Part shown: one piece after another, positions 45,946-55,769 of the stretch | How positions within the stretch are numbered: position 1 is the first letter of the stretch | How the letters are laid out: every line of letters begins with the position of its first letter | DNA from: Chlorops oryzae | Lineage: Eukaryota > Arthropoda > Insecta > Diptera > Chloropidae | Direction: 5' to 3' | DNA: 64,000 bases | Assembly (NCBI GenBank): GCA_020466095.1 | Contig: CM035807.1 | Span: forward strand, 45,567,978 to 45,631,977 | The notes under the pieces: model-generated | Database searches by the model: none | What the model was told of the DNA's origin: nothing | Seen by the model: the letters and a program-made list of their open reading frames with translations, nothing else | Position numbers and translations under genes: made by a program

Positions 45946-46077
45946 GCTTTCGCATGCATTCCCTCGGAAATAAATATCTCTTATGTGTCATGTCATGATG
46001 TCGTAGTCTAGAAATTTGTACCATTTCGTACCGCTGTTGCACCGAGCTGATTATGTCTCCTTTTATAGAGCTCCCAG

Positions 46078-46980
46078 ATGCCGCGGCGACCACGCTCTGA
46101 ACCGGACGAGCAGGCTGATAGGGGAAGGCCCCCGAAGAACACACGCATTGATCCCGAGGTCATCATATTCTCGGACGCTAGCTCAGAGTCGAGCGAAAGC
46201 AGCGGTGAAGCCTTTCTACGCCGCATTTCGGTGTCTGCGTCACCTCGACTCGAACAAGGGTCGGACCAAGAGGCGGTGGCATGTATTGGGTCATCGGGCG
46301 AGAGCTCGACCTACGAAGAGATCTCACTATCCGGCGAATCTAGTGAGGCAAACAGTCGTGGAGCAATAAGTGACCCCGAATACCTAGAGCCGGCCCGATT
46401 TGTGCTCCGAAAACAGAGCACGATTAACACCGTCGTCCTAGACCGCACTCCAGACCAAATCGTTCGGGCTAAAGTGAGTATCACCCACACCTACACCGTC
46501 ACCGACGAAGCGTGGACACCTTCTGACGGATTCCCAACCGGCTCGAGCGCTCCAGTAGTGCCTTATTCCGCACACCGGGTGCAAGAATGGGCGGACAACG
46601 TCGAAAACAGAGCCCCGTCGAGAGGGACTGATAACGAAGCCCCCTCCGTAAGCCCAATCGATATGGACCTTTCGGAATGGGAGCAGGACCTGGAGGACAC
46701 GGTCGACGATCTATTTGGGTCACCTGCAGAGATCGAGTCCTTTTTGGACCAATTCTGGGCAGATCCGGAAAACCGCGTGGCCGAGACAACCGCGAGCACG
46801 CCAGCCACTCCAGAGTTGGATCTAGACCACGTGCCACAACCGATCCGCGACGAATTCCGGGAGATCCAGTCGCGCTGGACGCCCGGACAAAGAATCCGAT
46901 GTCCACGTCGGATGGGTGATGAGCGTTATTTCCTTACCATCTCCGCCCAGGGCAAAGTCGAAATAAGTCGCGCAAAGTAA
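46078..46980 (+). CDS. ORF3 of the LTR retrotransposon, unknown function (300 aa)
   Basis: An uninterrupted 300-codon frame from ATG 46078 to TAA 46978-46980, whose last bases begin the polypurine tract. The product is acidic, serine- and glutamate-rich in the first 110 residues (SSESSESSGE, GSSGESSTYEE). It has a WEQDLEDTVDDLFG block and a compact basic C-terminus (RWTPGQRIRCPRRMGDERYF). I see no signal peptide and no transmembrane helix, so it is not a typical env. A pyrimidine-rich tract and CAG end directly before the ATG (46055-46077), suggesting expression from a spliced subgenomic RNA. It stays open while gag and pol are broken. It could be a regulatory or accessory protein; no family recognised. 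Confidence 0.6.
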   Translation: MPRRPRSEPDEQADRGRPPKNTRIDPEVIIFSDASSESSESSGEAFLRRISVSASPRLEQGSDQEAVACIGSSGESSTYEEISLSGESSEANSRGAISDPEYLEPARFVLRKQSTINTVVLDRTPDQIVRAKVSITHTYTVTDEAWTPSDGFPTGSSAPVVPYSAHRVQEWADNVENRAPSRGTDNEAPSVSPIDMDLSEWEQDLEDTVDDLFGSPAEIESFLDQFWADPENRVAETTASTPATPELDLDHVPQPIRDEFREIQSRWTPGQRIRCPRRMGDERYFLTISAQGKVEISRAK

Positions 46981-46988
46981 AGGGGGGG
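46979..46988 (+). promoter_or_regulatory. Polypurine tract
   Basis: AAAGGGGGGG immediately before the 3' LTR start TGTGATGACT. Confidence 0.85.
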
Positions 46989-49356
46989 TGTGATGACTCA
47001 CATATTATTGATTAACGCGGGGTTGCAGTTTTTCGTTTAATTATGTTTTTCCTTGGTTTAATAAATGTTTAACCTCTAAAATGTGAAATCGTGTGGACGA
47101 CGACAATGCACCGTGTGACGCACCTCTAAAATGTGCCATCGTGTGGGCGTCGACAATGCACCGTGTGACACACCTCTAAAATGTGCAATCGTGTGGACGT
47201 CGACAATGCACCGTGTGACGCACCTCTAAAATACGCCAGGCAAAGTGATCGATATCAGCTGAAGGAATTATCGGACAATACATCGAACTAAGGAACTCAT
47301 CGCTAGCTCGAAAAAGAGGATAAAAGCGCGAGCCGCACAGAAATCGCTCTCTTTTCCCAGTGATCTCCACGAAGTGAACAACGCCAGAAGGAAGACGCAA
47401 CATTCGCATCTAACGAGAAGTTTGAGTCCACGTGTTGAAGATAGCAACGCCAACCGATAAGACATTTCGGAACGTTTTGAAACGTATGTAAGTATACTTG
47501 TTACACAGTATACGTGGGTAAGCATTTCGCCGAAACGTAGTTAGTGGTTGTGTCTGAAGGGGAATAGTGTTGAAATTGTCGTGCGTAACTCAGTGACCGT
47601 GTACGTGTGGAGTAAGCGTTTGTACCTGTTCCACACATCCACGTTTCCCTGTCGTTGCCGTGACCCATTGCCTACGCACGTGTGGATTAAGCGTTTGTAC
47701 CTGTTCCACGCGTGCATGCGTCAACTTTCTCGACGGACATTTCACGGACATTTATTCTTCATACGAGTGCATTCTAAGTCGGACGAACGTACGGCGGTTC
47801 GAGTACGGTTGGAATTGTCGTGCGTAACTCAGTGAGCGTGTACGTGTGGAGTAAGCGTTTGTACCTGTTCCACACATCCACGTTTCCCTGTCGTTGCCGT
47901 GATTCATTGCCTACGCACGTGTGGATTAAGCGTTTGTACCTGTTCCACACATCCACGTTTCCCTGTCGTTGCCGTGACCCATTGCCTACGCACGTGTGGA
48001 TTAAGCGTTTGTACCTGTTCCACGCGTGCATGCGTCAACTTTCTCGACGGACATTTCACGGACATTTATTCTTCATACGAGTGCATTCTAGGTCGGACGA
48101 ACGTACGGCGGTTCGAGTACGGTTGGAATTGTCGTGCGTAACTCAGTGAGCGTGTACGTGTGGAGTAAGCGTTTGTACCTGTTCCACACATCCACGTTTC
48201 CCTGTCGTTGCCGTGACCCATTGCCTACGCACGTGTGGACTAAGCGTTTGTACCTGTTCCACGCGTGCATGCGTCAACTTTCTCGACGGACATTTATTTT
48301 TCATACGAGTGCATTCTAGGTCGGACGAACGTACGGCGGTTCGAGTACGGTTGGAATTGTCGTGCGTAACTCAGTGAGCGTGTACGTGTGGAGTAAGAGT
48401 TTGTACCTGTTCCACACATCCACGTTTCCCTGTCGTTGCCGTGACCCATTGCCTACGCACGTGTGGATTAAGCGTTTGTTCCTGTTCCACGCGTGCATGC
48501 GTCAACTTTCTCGACGGACATTTCACGAACATTTATTCTTCATACGAGTGCATTCTAAGTCGGACGAACGTACGGCGGTTCGAGTACGGTTGGAATTGTC
48601 GTGCGTAACTCAGTGAGCGTGTACGTGTGGAGTAAGCGTTTGTACCTGTTCCACACATCCACGTTTCCCTGTCGTTGCCGTGATTCATTGCCTACGCACG
48701 TGTGGATTAAGCGTTTGTACCTGTTCCCCGCGTGCATGCGTCAACTCTCTCGACGGACATTTCACGGACATTTATTCTTCCTACGAGTGCATTCTAGGTC
48801 GGACGAACGTACGGCGGTTCGAGTACGGTTGGAATTGTCGTGCGTAACTCAGTGAGCGTGTACGTGTGGAGTAAGCGTTTGTACCTGTTCCGCACGTCCA
48901 CGCGTCAGTGACGCTGCCGTGACTCTTTGCTCACGCACGTGCGGATTAAGCGTTCGTACCTGTTCTACGCGTGCGTGCGTCAAATTCTGGGCAGACATTC
49001 GGTCGAGGTTTAACTCTAATAATACGGTGGAGTTCTGGAGGGACGTTAGGCGGTAGTTTATGCCGACACCTCGCTACACACTGAGACGACGTCGTTGCGC
49101 CGTACACCTACGCTGAGAGAACACCATCATCGCTGGAGCCCAACACCTGCACTCAGCGACGGGCAGTAATACACCTATTTGATTGTAATTTATTTTGGGG
49201 CGGCCTTAAAGAAGCCGGTCCCTCTCTTTTAATAAACATCTTTTCTTACACGTCTAGTTTGTGTGTCTCCTTCAAATATAAATTTTTGTAAGGGACTGGA
49301 GTCTGGTTACTCGACTGAGTAAATACCCCGGCTACGAAAAAAAAGAGTTCATTACA
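46989..49356 (+). repeat. 3' LTR
   Basis: Matches the 5' LTR except for repeat number. It has three 50 bp units (47072, 47122, 47172) instead of one, an extra 75 bp in the second 239 bp unit (47814-48127 is 314 bp), and a 16 bp loss near 47540. Array units start at 47575, 47814, 48128, 48356, 48595 and 48834. AATAAA at 49231. Confidence 0.9.
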
Positions 49357-49360
49357 CTGT

Positions 49361-49911
49361 TGCTGAAAAATCGTCTAACCGTGTTATTTATTTTGTATGG
49401 GATTTTTGTTTTTTGGTCATCAGTATTAGGTTTTCTCTATTCTCTCACTAATTTTCGGTATGTACGTCATTGAAATGTGTCTCTCCAGCGGCTAAGTGGG
49501 TCGTCTGATGTTGTTCGGCTTTTATTAAAAGACATGTGTAAGAGTTTCTCGGTTATGTGCTTTGGGAAACTATTCAATGCCACGATATGTCTAATCAACT
49601 CCTTATTTTTTTTATGAAACCATGGGTCGCTGATAGTCAAAACTCTCCTTATAAAAAGTATGCCGTATTATTTATCATTGTGTTTGGATGTTTGGAATTA
49701 TAATTGATAATTCTTCCTGTCGTTGTCGGTTTCATGTACCAATCCATCCTGATGTCTTTCCCTTCCCTTATTAGTTTCGTGTCCAGAAATGCCAATTCAT
49801 AGTTGTCCTCCTCTTCTTAAGTGAATTTGATATTGGTGTGATAGCCGTTTATCGTTGTCATTATTTCTCTACTTGGTCCTTCTTCACAATTGTGACTATA
49901 TCGTCCACATA
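49361..49911 (-). pseudogene. Penelope copy 2, RT C-terminal part
   Basis: Minus strand from 49911 leftward: YVDDIVTIVKKDQVEK with the catalytic YVDD, then ELAFLDTKLIREGKD, MDWYMKPTTTGR and INYNSKHP. Stops occur near 49815 and 49650. Continuous with 51180-51590 across mariner copy 2, and with 38700-39470 across the LTR element. Confidence 0.8.
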
Positions 49912-51179
49912 TTAGGTGTAGTAAAAAGAAATCCATTATTTTTCCAATAGATGGCGTTATTTATCTGCATCTCGCGTTGTATAAGTCCGATCGTGTTCCG
50001 CTAGGGGGCATTAGAAAGATGACAGTTCCTACTAAAAAAGCTTTTTTGACACTTTTTTGATTGATTGGTTCAGTTTTGTTTGAGAGCTTGTCAAAGATGG
50101 ACATCAGCAAAGAGAAAATTCGCTACATTTTACAGTTTTTCTTCGATAAGGGAGAAAACGCAAGCCAGGCGGCTGAAAATGTGAATAGCGTTTATGGACT
50201 GATACTGTAACAGCCAATCATGCGCAATTTTGGTTTCGTCGATTCCGTTCCGGTAACTTCGGTGTCAAGGATGCACCACGCACTGGAAGGCCAATTGTCG
50301 AAAATGTCGATAAAATCATGGAAATTATCGAGTCCGACCGTCATGTTAGCACTGTTTCGATTGCAAAAGAGCTAAAGATTGCACAAAAAACCGTTTGGAA
50401 CCATTTGAATAAGGCTGGATACACAAAGAAGCTCGATGTATGGGTGCCACACGAGTTAACGCAAAAAAACCTCATAGACCGAATTTCCATCTGCGAATCG
50501 CTGCTGAACCGCAACAAAATCGACCCATTTCTGAAGCGGTTGGTGACTGGTGATGAAAAGTGGGTCACTTACGGTCGTGGTCGAAACACGGTGAACCGGC
50601 GGAAACGGTGGCCAAGCCAGGATTGGCGGCCAGGAAGGTTTTGCTGTGTGTTTGGTGGGCTTGGCAGGGAATTATCTACTATGAGCTGCTCCCATACGGC
50701 AAAACTCTTAACTCGGAACTCTACTGTCAACAATTGGACCGTCTGAAGGAAGCAATCGCCCATAAGCGGCCAGCTTTGGCCAATAGGAGAGGAATTGTGT
50801 TCCATCAGGACAACGCCAGGCCACACACATCGATAGTGACTCGCCAGAAGCTCCGGGAGTTTGGTTGGGAGGTTCTTCTGCATCCACCTTATAGTCCGGA
50901 CCTGGCACCAAGTGATTACCATCTGTTCCTGTCCATGGCGAACAATTTTGCTGGTGAAACATTCGCTTCAAGAGAGGCTTCTGAAATTCGACTGTCTCAA
51001 TTTTTTGCTAATAGGAACGAGGGCTTCTATGAGAGAGGCATAATGAAATTACCTTTAAAATGGCAACAAGTTATCGAACAAAACGGCGCATATTTGACCT
51101 AAATCGGGTCATTCTAACTATCTTAAATAAAGCCCTCAATTTAATGCAAAAATAATGGATTTCTTTTTACTACACCTAA
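49912..51179 (+). mobile_element. mariner element copy 2 (1,268 bp)
   Basis: Same inverted ends as copy 1, flanked by TA (49910-49911 and 51180-51181). Inserted a few bases upstream of the Penelope YVDD codons. Confidence 0.95.
50098..51102 (+). pseudogene. mariner transposase, copy 2
   Basis: ATG at 50098. A one-base loss near 50193 shifts the N-terminal half, which resumes open at 50318 with the helix-turn-helix region (VSTVSIAKELKIAQKTVWNH). A 19 bp deletion at about 50573, flanked by a repeated ACG, removes codons just after the first catalytic Asp motif and shifts frame again. 50569-51102 then carries the second and third Asp motifs. The defects differ from those in copy 1. Confidence 0.9.
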
Positions 51180-51181
51180 TA

Positions 51182-51590
51182 TTTTGTCACGAGCTTTGAT
51201 TTTATGGCTGGTTTTGCGATACATTTTTCAAGTAGGTCTTCCATGACAATGTCTGCGGCCACTGTTGATGCTGAGGAACCCATGGGTAGATTTGCTGTTG
51301 TATGTATAGCCGTTTTTTATATATACAGTATCTGTTTTTTTTTTTATACAGAAGGCCAAAGTTTTCATAAGGAATTGTTTCGTCCATTTACTTGAAGTCA
51401 TGTTCTCTTTCCATTTGTCCTCTATGATCGTCACTGTGTTTTTTATTAATTTGTCCGTCTCGCCCCACTGTCGTTTGTTCATTTCGTTGTCTAATATCAT
51501 CGTGACTCTGGTTCTGGCTGCTTCCTGCTCTTCTGGTCCCAAAATTGTTAAGAACGTAAGCTTCAAAATCCAATAAGTTGCCATGACGCT
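51182..51590 (-). pseudogene. Penelope copy 2, 5' part with internal deletion
   Basis: Minus strand from 51584: ILGPEEQEAARTRVTMIL and KRQWGETDKLIKNTV, then directly IIEDKWKENMTSSKWT, and after a frame change NLPMGSSASTVAADIVMEDL. Compared with copy 1 about 530 bp of RT sequence is missing at 51435-51440. Sequence from 51591 to 52119 shows only AT-rich DNA and an (AT)n run near 51910. Confidence 0.75.
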
Positions 51591-52119
51591 TTAGTTACTG
51601 CAAATTTAGCATCTCGGGCTCCCATACTATTATTGCTGCATATGCTATGCAAATAGCCGCAGATTCTTTAAAATCATTCTCGTACATCTATATTAATTTT
51701 ATAACAAAATATTGGTATGTTGTCTATTTTTGTTTCAAATCATGATACTTCGCTAGCTGAAATTCATATAAAATATAGCAAATGCAGTACTAACACCGTT
51801 GCTATAGTTTATAGCAAGCAAGTAAGTAGTAGTTCTTTTTTTTTTTTTGAGCGCACTTCATTACATATTCGTAAGTCAGTAATACGTTGTCTTTGAGGTC
51901 TTCTATATATATATATATATTAGGGTGGTCCTTATTTTAAAATTTTTTTTTATTTTTCGCGCGACACCCCGTCATTTTAATATATACCCCGAGAAAACAT
52001 TTCTGTATTTTTTTCAAATTTTTTAAATGACATTTAGGGGTCGCTACCAGCGTTCAAAATTTTCCATATAAACTCCATATAAAAATTTGTTAATTTCATA
52101 ATAGATATTTTCGATACAA

Positions 52120-52223
52120 GTGTCGAAATGAAGCTTTTTTTTGCACGAGTGGTAAATGTTGTAAAACGAGGCGCAGCCGAGTTTTACAATACCACGAGTG
52201 CGAAAAAAGCTGAGTTTCGACAC
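52120..52223. repeat. 104 bp hairpin (CACGAGTG element)
   Basis: GTGTCGAAA at 52120 is mirrored by TTTCGACAC at 52223. Nested inside are GCTTTTTT/AAAAAAGC, and TTGTAAAAC/GTTTTACAA around a GGC-GCA-GCC core. The word CACGAGTG occurs three times in direct order. Mismatched arms of about 45 bp. Confidence 0.75.
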
Positions 52224-52397
52224 GAGTGCCGAACAATATTTTATGCAATAAGATTTCAAACTGGATTTTAACCTAAATTTAAGAAAGCGTGTTTTTTGTT
52301 TGTTTGTTATTGTGAAGAAATTTTTTATTTTGATTTGACAGATTCATAATTTGAAATTCTTTATTATACAACTTCGTAGTATGCTCTGCTTATTTTT

Positions 52398-52501
52398 GCC
52401 TTGTATTTTTTGAAATGCGTGCATTTTGAAATTTATTATTGCACGCCTTGCCTTGTATTTTTTGAAATGCGTGCGTTTTGAAATTTATTATTGCACGCCT
52501 T
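52398..52501. repeat. 52 bp tandem duplication
   Basis: GCCTTGTATTTTTTGAAATG starts at 52398 and again at 52450; the two units differ at about one base. Confidence 0.9.
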
Positions 52502-52612
52502 GAAATTCATTCTTAAAAAACCATGTAGTATGCCATGCTTTTTGTTTGTATAAACAATTTTTTATACTTTCTCAAAACTAGTGTCATAATATGCTTCATT
52601 ATGATTTTAAAA

Positions 52613-52644
52613 TCGACATCATAATAGGCCTATTATGATGTCGA
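52613..52644. repeat. 32 bp perfect palindrome
   Basis: TCGACATCATAATAGG followed by its exact mirror, centred on AGGCCT, no spacer. Confidence 0.95.
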
Positions 52645-52729
52645 ATTGCATAAAATATATTATAAGATTACAGCAGTTCAAAAATCCAAGGGGTTTTTAA
52701 GCAATTTCTTTAGATTTCAGCTTGCTACA

Positions 52730-52970
52730 TAATTGAAAAATATCAAAAAAATTCCATCACGTCAGAGTTCCAAGTTATTGGCGTATTAAATTTTTAAATA
52801 CCATTGATGTTTTGAAAATCATATTCCTCAAATATGGTTTGAGCCATCTTAAAATTTTTAAGGCTTTTGTGTTACTAAAACGTCATTTTTTACTATGAAA
52901 TCAAAAATTACTTACAAACCTTTAAATTAATGGTAAAAAATTGTGCTCAAAGTCGAAAAATGTAAAATTG
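52730..52970 (+). repeat. Orphan TIR arm of the second long-TIR family
   Basis: TTCCATCACGTCAGAGTT (52750) and GTGCTCAAAGTCGAAAAAT (52945) match the left arm at 7136-7350 in the same order and spacing, with diverged sequence between. No partner arm is visible to the right. Confidence 0.65.
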
Positions 52971-53103
52971 TATGTACAATTTTCATGTTTTTTTTTACTT
53001 ATATCTCTGCAACGGTAAAGAAGTCGATGGTCAAATTTAGCACAGACTTTCACAATGGATTATCCTATGATCACAGACAGCGAGCTTGAAAGATCGCTCA
53101 ATA

Positions 53104-54623
53104 ATGGTTGAGCTATGTTCATTCAAAGTAAGAAATCGGAATAACTTTTTGAACAGAGCACCAAATACTGATCGCAGTAATATGCTAGATCCAATCATAC
53201 CTGTAAAATATAGACGTCGCACTAATATTTTAAAAACAACATGTTATAATTGGCAGCCGTCCAATCTTACTGAGTCCGACAGTTTCCAATCGATCAAGAT
53301 GAAGCAAGACCATATGAAAAATATATATGGAACTATGGAAGCAGTTGCTGACAAGGACTTTGCTATCAAATATATGAAGGATTGTTTTGCGATCGTCAGA
53401 GCATTTCTAAATAATATGGAGGAAATTCCTTCAATCGCCGTTATTAAAAAAGAATGGCCTTACATTTTTGATCGGGAATGTTTGCACCACCATTTCACTG
53501 AACTAATGAAAATAGATAGTTCCCTCTTCGCTCATAACTTCAAAGCAAAAATTACAAAAATGATAAAATCTTTCAACTCCCTTAAAAAGGATTCAATTTT
53601 GACTATTATTCACACCGCCAACTCGGAAATTGCATTAATAAAGGCCGTAGCAAAATACTTCAAGGAAGATGAAACCTACTTGCTGCAAAACTTTGAGGTT
53701 TGTTTCTCTCACGAAGTTGCAGACAAATCCCTAACAATAAACATATTTCTTTTCAGTTTGGCACATCAACAGATGAAATAAAAAACCAAATTCCTTCTAA
53801 TTCTCCATTCGTTGCTATCCTAAGTAAGTTTGGTCTTAAGACTTGAATATTAATATTTATAATATTGGCATAAAGGCTTAAAAAAATTGAACAAATTTTT
53901 TTCTATCTTAAAAAAATTAATCAGGGACCCAAACGGTTATCCCTTTTTTCAATTAAAATCATTTTGAAACGATTATTTTTCGATTTCTATTATTTCGATA
54001 AAAAATCCGGTTATTGTGTAATTTTTGTTATTTTGAGCAAAGAATACCGATTTAAATTTGTTTTTCATTTTTTCGAGCTCAGAGTACAAATCCATTTTCA
54101 CAGAATTGATTTTTATTCTGGGATCAAAAAAATAAAAATCAAAAATAACAATAATTAAAATACAAATCAATATAATTCTTAGTTTTGATTTTTTCAAATA
54201 AAAATAAAAAATAATTCTTATTTATCGAGTTTTATATTAAAAATCAATGCAATAATAATTATTTTCGATCGCCGGTTTTTATGAATAATACCATAAATAT
54301 TAAAATTCCGCCTCTAATTGCTATTTTCTTTAATTTCAGAGCTTGGAATTGACGAAAATGATACAGCATGTTATATATTTATAGAAAAAGAAATTGTAGC
54401 CAAATATGAAGCGAACGCGGACATCGTCGATATTATAGCGGATGTCATAAAATATTATTATGTCCTTAATTTGATGTACCCTCGGCAGATATCCCAAACC
54501 ATGGAATTCTTGGTTAGATTGGGATACCAACTGTATAACGAGATTACGCGAGGCTTAAAAAAGCACATTAATAACATTCAAAAAGTTAATACACTTTTAA
54601 TGAAAATTGACAGTACTACATGA
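53104..54623 (+). CDS. Three-exon gene resembling the SAMD3-like family (314 aa)
   Basis: Exons 53104-53697, 53757-53823 and 54340-54623 join in frame across GT-AG introns of 59 and 516 bp, giving 314 residues and a stop at 54621. The start is the first ATG in the frame (53104). Another ATG at 53054 begins a short frame, MDYPMITDSELERSLNNG, that may be a displaced N-terminus. Visible blocks: IPSIAVIKKEWPYIFDRECL (exon 1), KAVAKYFKEDETYLLQNFE at the exon 1 end, and IVDIIADVIKYYYVLNLMYP (exon 3). This order resembles uncharacterised SAMD3-like proteins common in fish and insects (WPALF block, YL-x-ED block, LNL-x-YP block). No SAM domain or catalytic motif is seen. A poly-A signal AATAAA follows at about 54826. 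It starts directly inside the orphan TIR arm, so it may be transposon cargo. Confidence 0.55.
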
Positions 54624-54640
54624 TGAGTACATAATACATG

Positions 54641-54800
54641 AGAAACCTATTTTTTGTTATTTTTTGCACTGCTGAAAGCATATATTAATTTTGAAAACAT
54701 TGCAAAATAGATTTAAGAAACCTATTTTTTGTTATTTTTTGCACTGCTGAAAGCATATATTAATTTTGAAAACATTACAAAATAGATTTAAGAAACCTAT
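54641..54800. repeat. 75 bp tandem duplication in the 3' flank
   Basis: AGAAACCTATTTT begins at 54641, 54716 and 54791; the two full units are nearly identical. Confidence 0.9.
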
Positions 54801-55009
54801 TTTGTTTTAACTTTTTGGATTTTGTTGAATAAAGTTCTTAAAAAGTATATTAGCGTTTCTATTGGAAAAATGAAAAATGATTTTGAACTTAAAAAATATT
54901 AGAGAAATAATTTTTATAATTTTATTGTTTAAAAAACTCGTGTTTTCTAAACAAAAAATATTTGAATCAAAATCATTTTAACTTTACACAGTATCAAAAC
55001 ATTTTTTTA

Positions 55010-55264
55010 CAGTGTATGTATGCGGTCAAATTTTACACACATTTTATAGTGATTATGCAAATGTTGATCTTAAAATTACACTTTATGTGTTTAAATTTTA
55101 CGCGGATAAAGTTGAAAATTACACAAGAATGGTTTACTTTAATTCACATCTAATGCATAATTTTACACATTTGAGGTTGAAAATTAATTTGGTGTGTAAA
55201 ATTACGTTTATAATAGAAGGTAACCTGTTTCCTACTATAATGGTAGTAAATATTTTTAAGAGTG
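55010..55264 (-). mobile_element. Truncated copy of the 9097-9768 MITE
   Basis: Reverse complement of 9097-9365, including TTTTTAAGAGTG before TA at 55265-55266, and GGTAACCTGTTTCCTACTAT. The far end is missing. 55270-55760 shows no recognised gene. Confidence 0.8.
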
Positions 55265-55769
55265 TAGGAAGAATGTCAAATTTAACAGAATATGCGGTAG
55301 ATCTACCGATATGCTGTAGAAGTAGCCACACTGACTCTAACTGAGACAAAACTAAAAATTATACGAAAAAAAGATTAAAAAATTAAAACAGAGCGATACA
55401 TGTCTTCCCTCTGCGAAGTTCATCATAGCACTGATTTGAAAGATTGACATGACTTCGTGTTTTCAATCGCTTCGGTTGTTTGCTTCGTTTCTCAATTACA
55501 TATGGAATTGTGCTTTAATCGTCTTTTATACTTTTTCATCTCCCGCTCACAGTTTCTATGCGTGTGAAAAAATTCTCTCTTTCACGCTCATTCACACTTG
55601 GAGCTAACACTTTGGGCACCTCTGATAAATATGAACGTGATGTATAAAAATATTCTAACCGCTAACAAGCCAAGAAACGTTTACCGCTATAACAACGACG
55701 TAAAAACAGTCGCGCGTTCGTTGTTTTTTTTTTTTGCGTTCTCCGCTGTTTCGTGCTCATTGTGAACGA

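Larger units (their letters stand above)
39471..49356 (+). mobile_element. Osvaldo/Ulysses-like LTR retrotransposon with very long LTRs
   Basis: LTRs at 39471-41679 (2,209 bp) and 46989-49356 (2,368 bp) both run TGTGATGACT to ATTACA. The flanking target duplication is CTGT (39467-39470 and 49357-49360). Between the LTRs lie a tRNA-Lys-type primer site, gag, pol (protease, RT, RNase H, integrase), a third ORF and a polypurine tract. Long LTRs plus a Lys primer site are features reported for Osvaldo and Ulysses of Drosophila. The gag and pol frames carry several breaks, so this copy is inactive. It interrupts Penelope copy 2. Confidence 0.9.

Noticed and set aside
46499..46906. 135-codon minus-strand frame opposite ORF3
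   Set aside because: It is a shadow of the GC-rich ORF3; the plus-strand frame is longer and positioned as an element gene.
46078..46980. ORF3 as an envelope gene
   Set aside because: No signal peptide, cysteine pattern, furin-like site or transmembrane helix is visible.
54641..54800. Right-hand TIR arm matching the orphan arm at 52730
   Set aside because: The 75 bp duplication and later sequence do not mirror the CGTCAGAG/CTCAAAGTCG arm.
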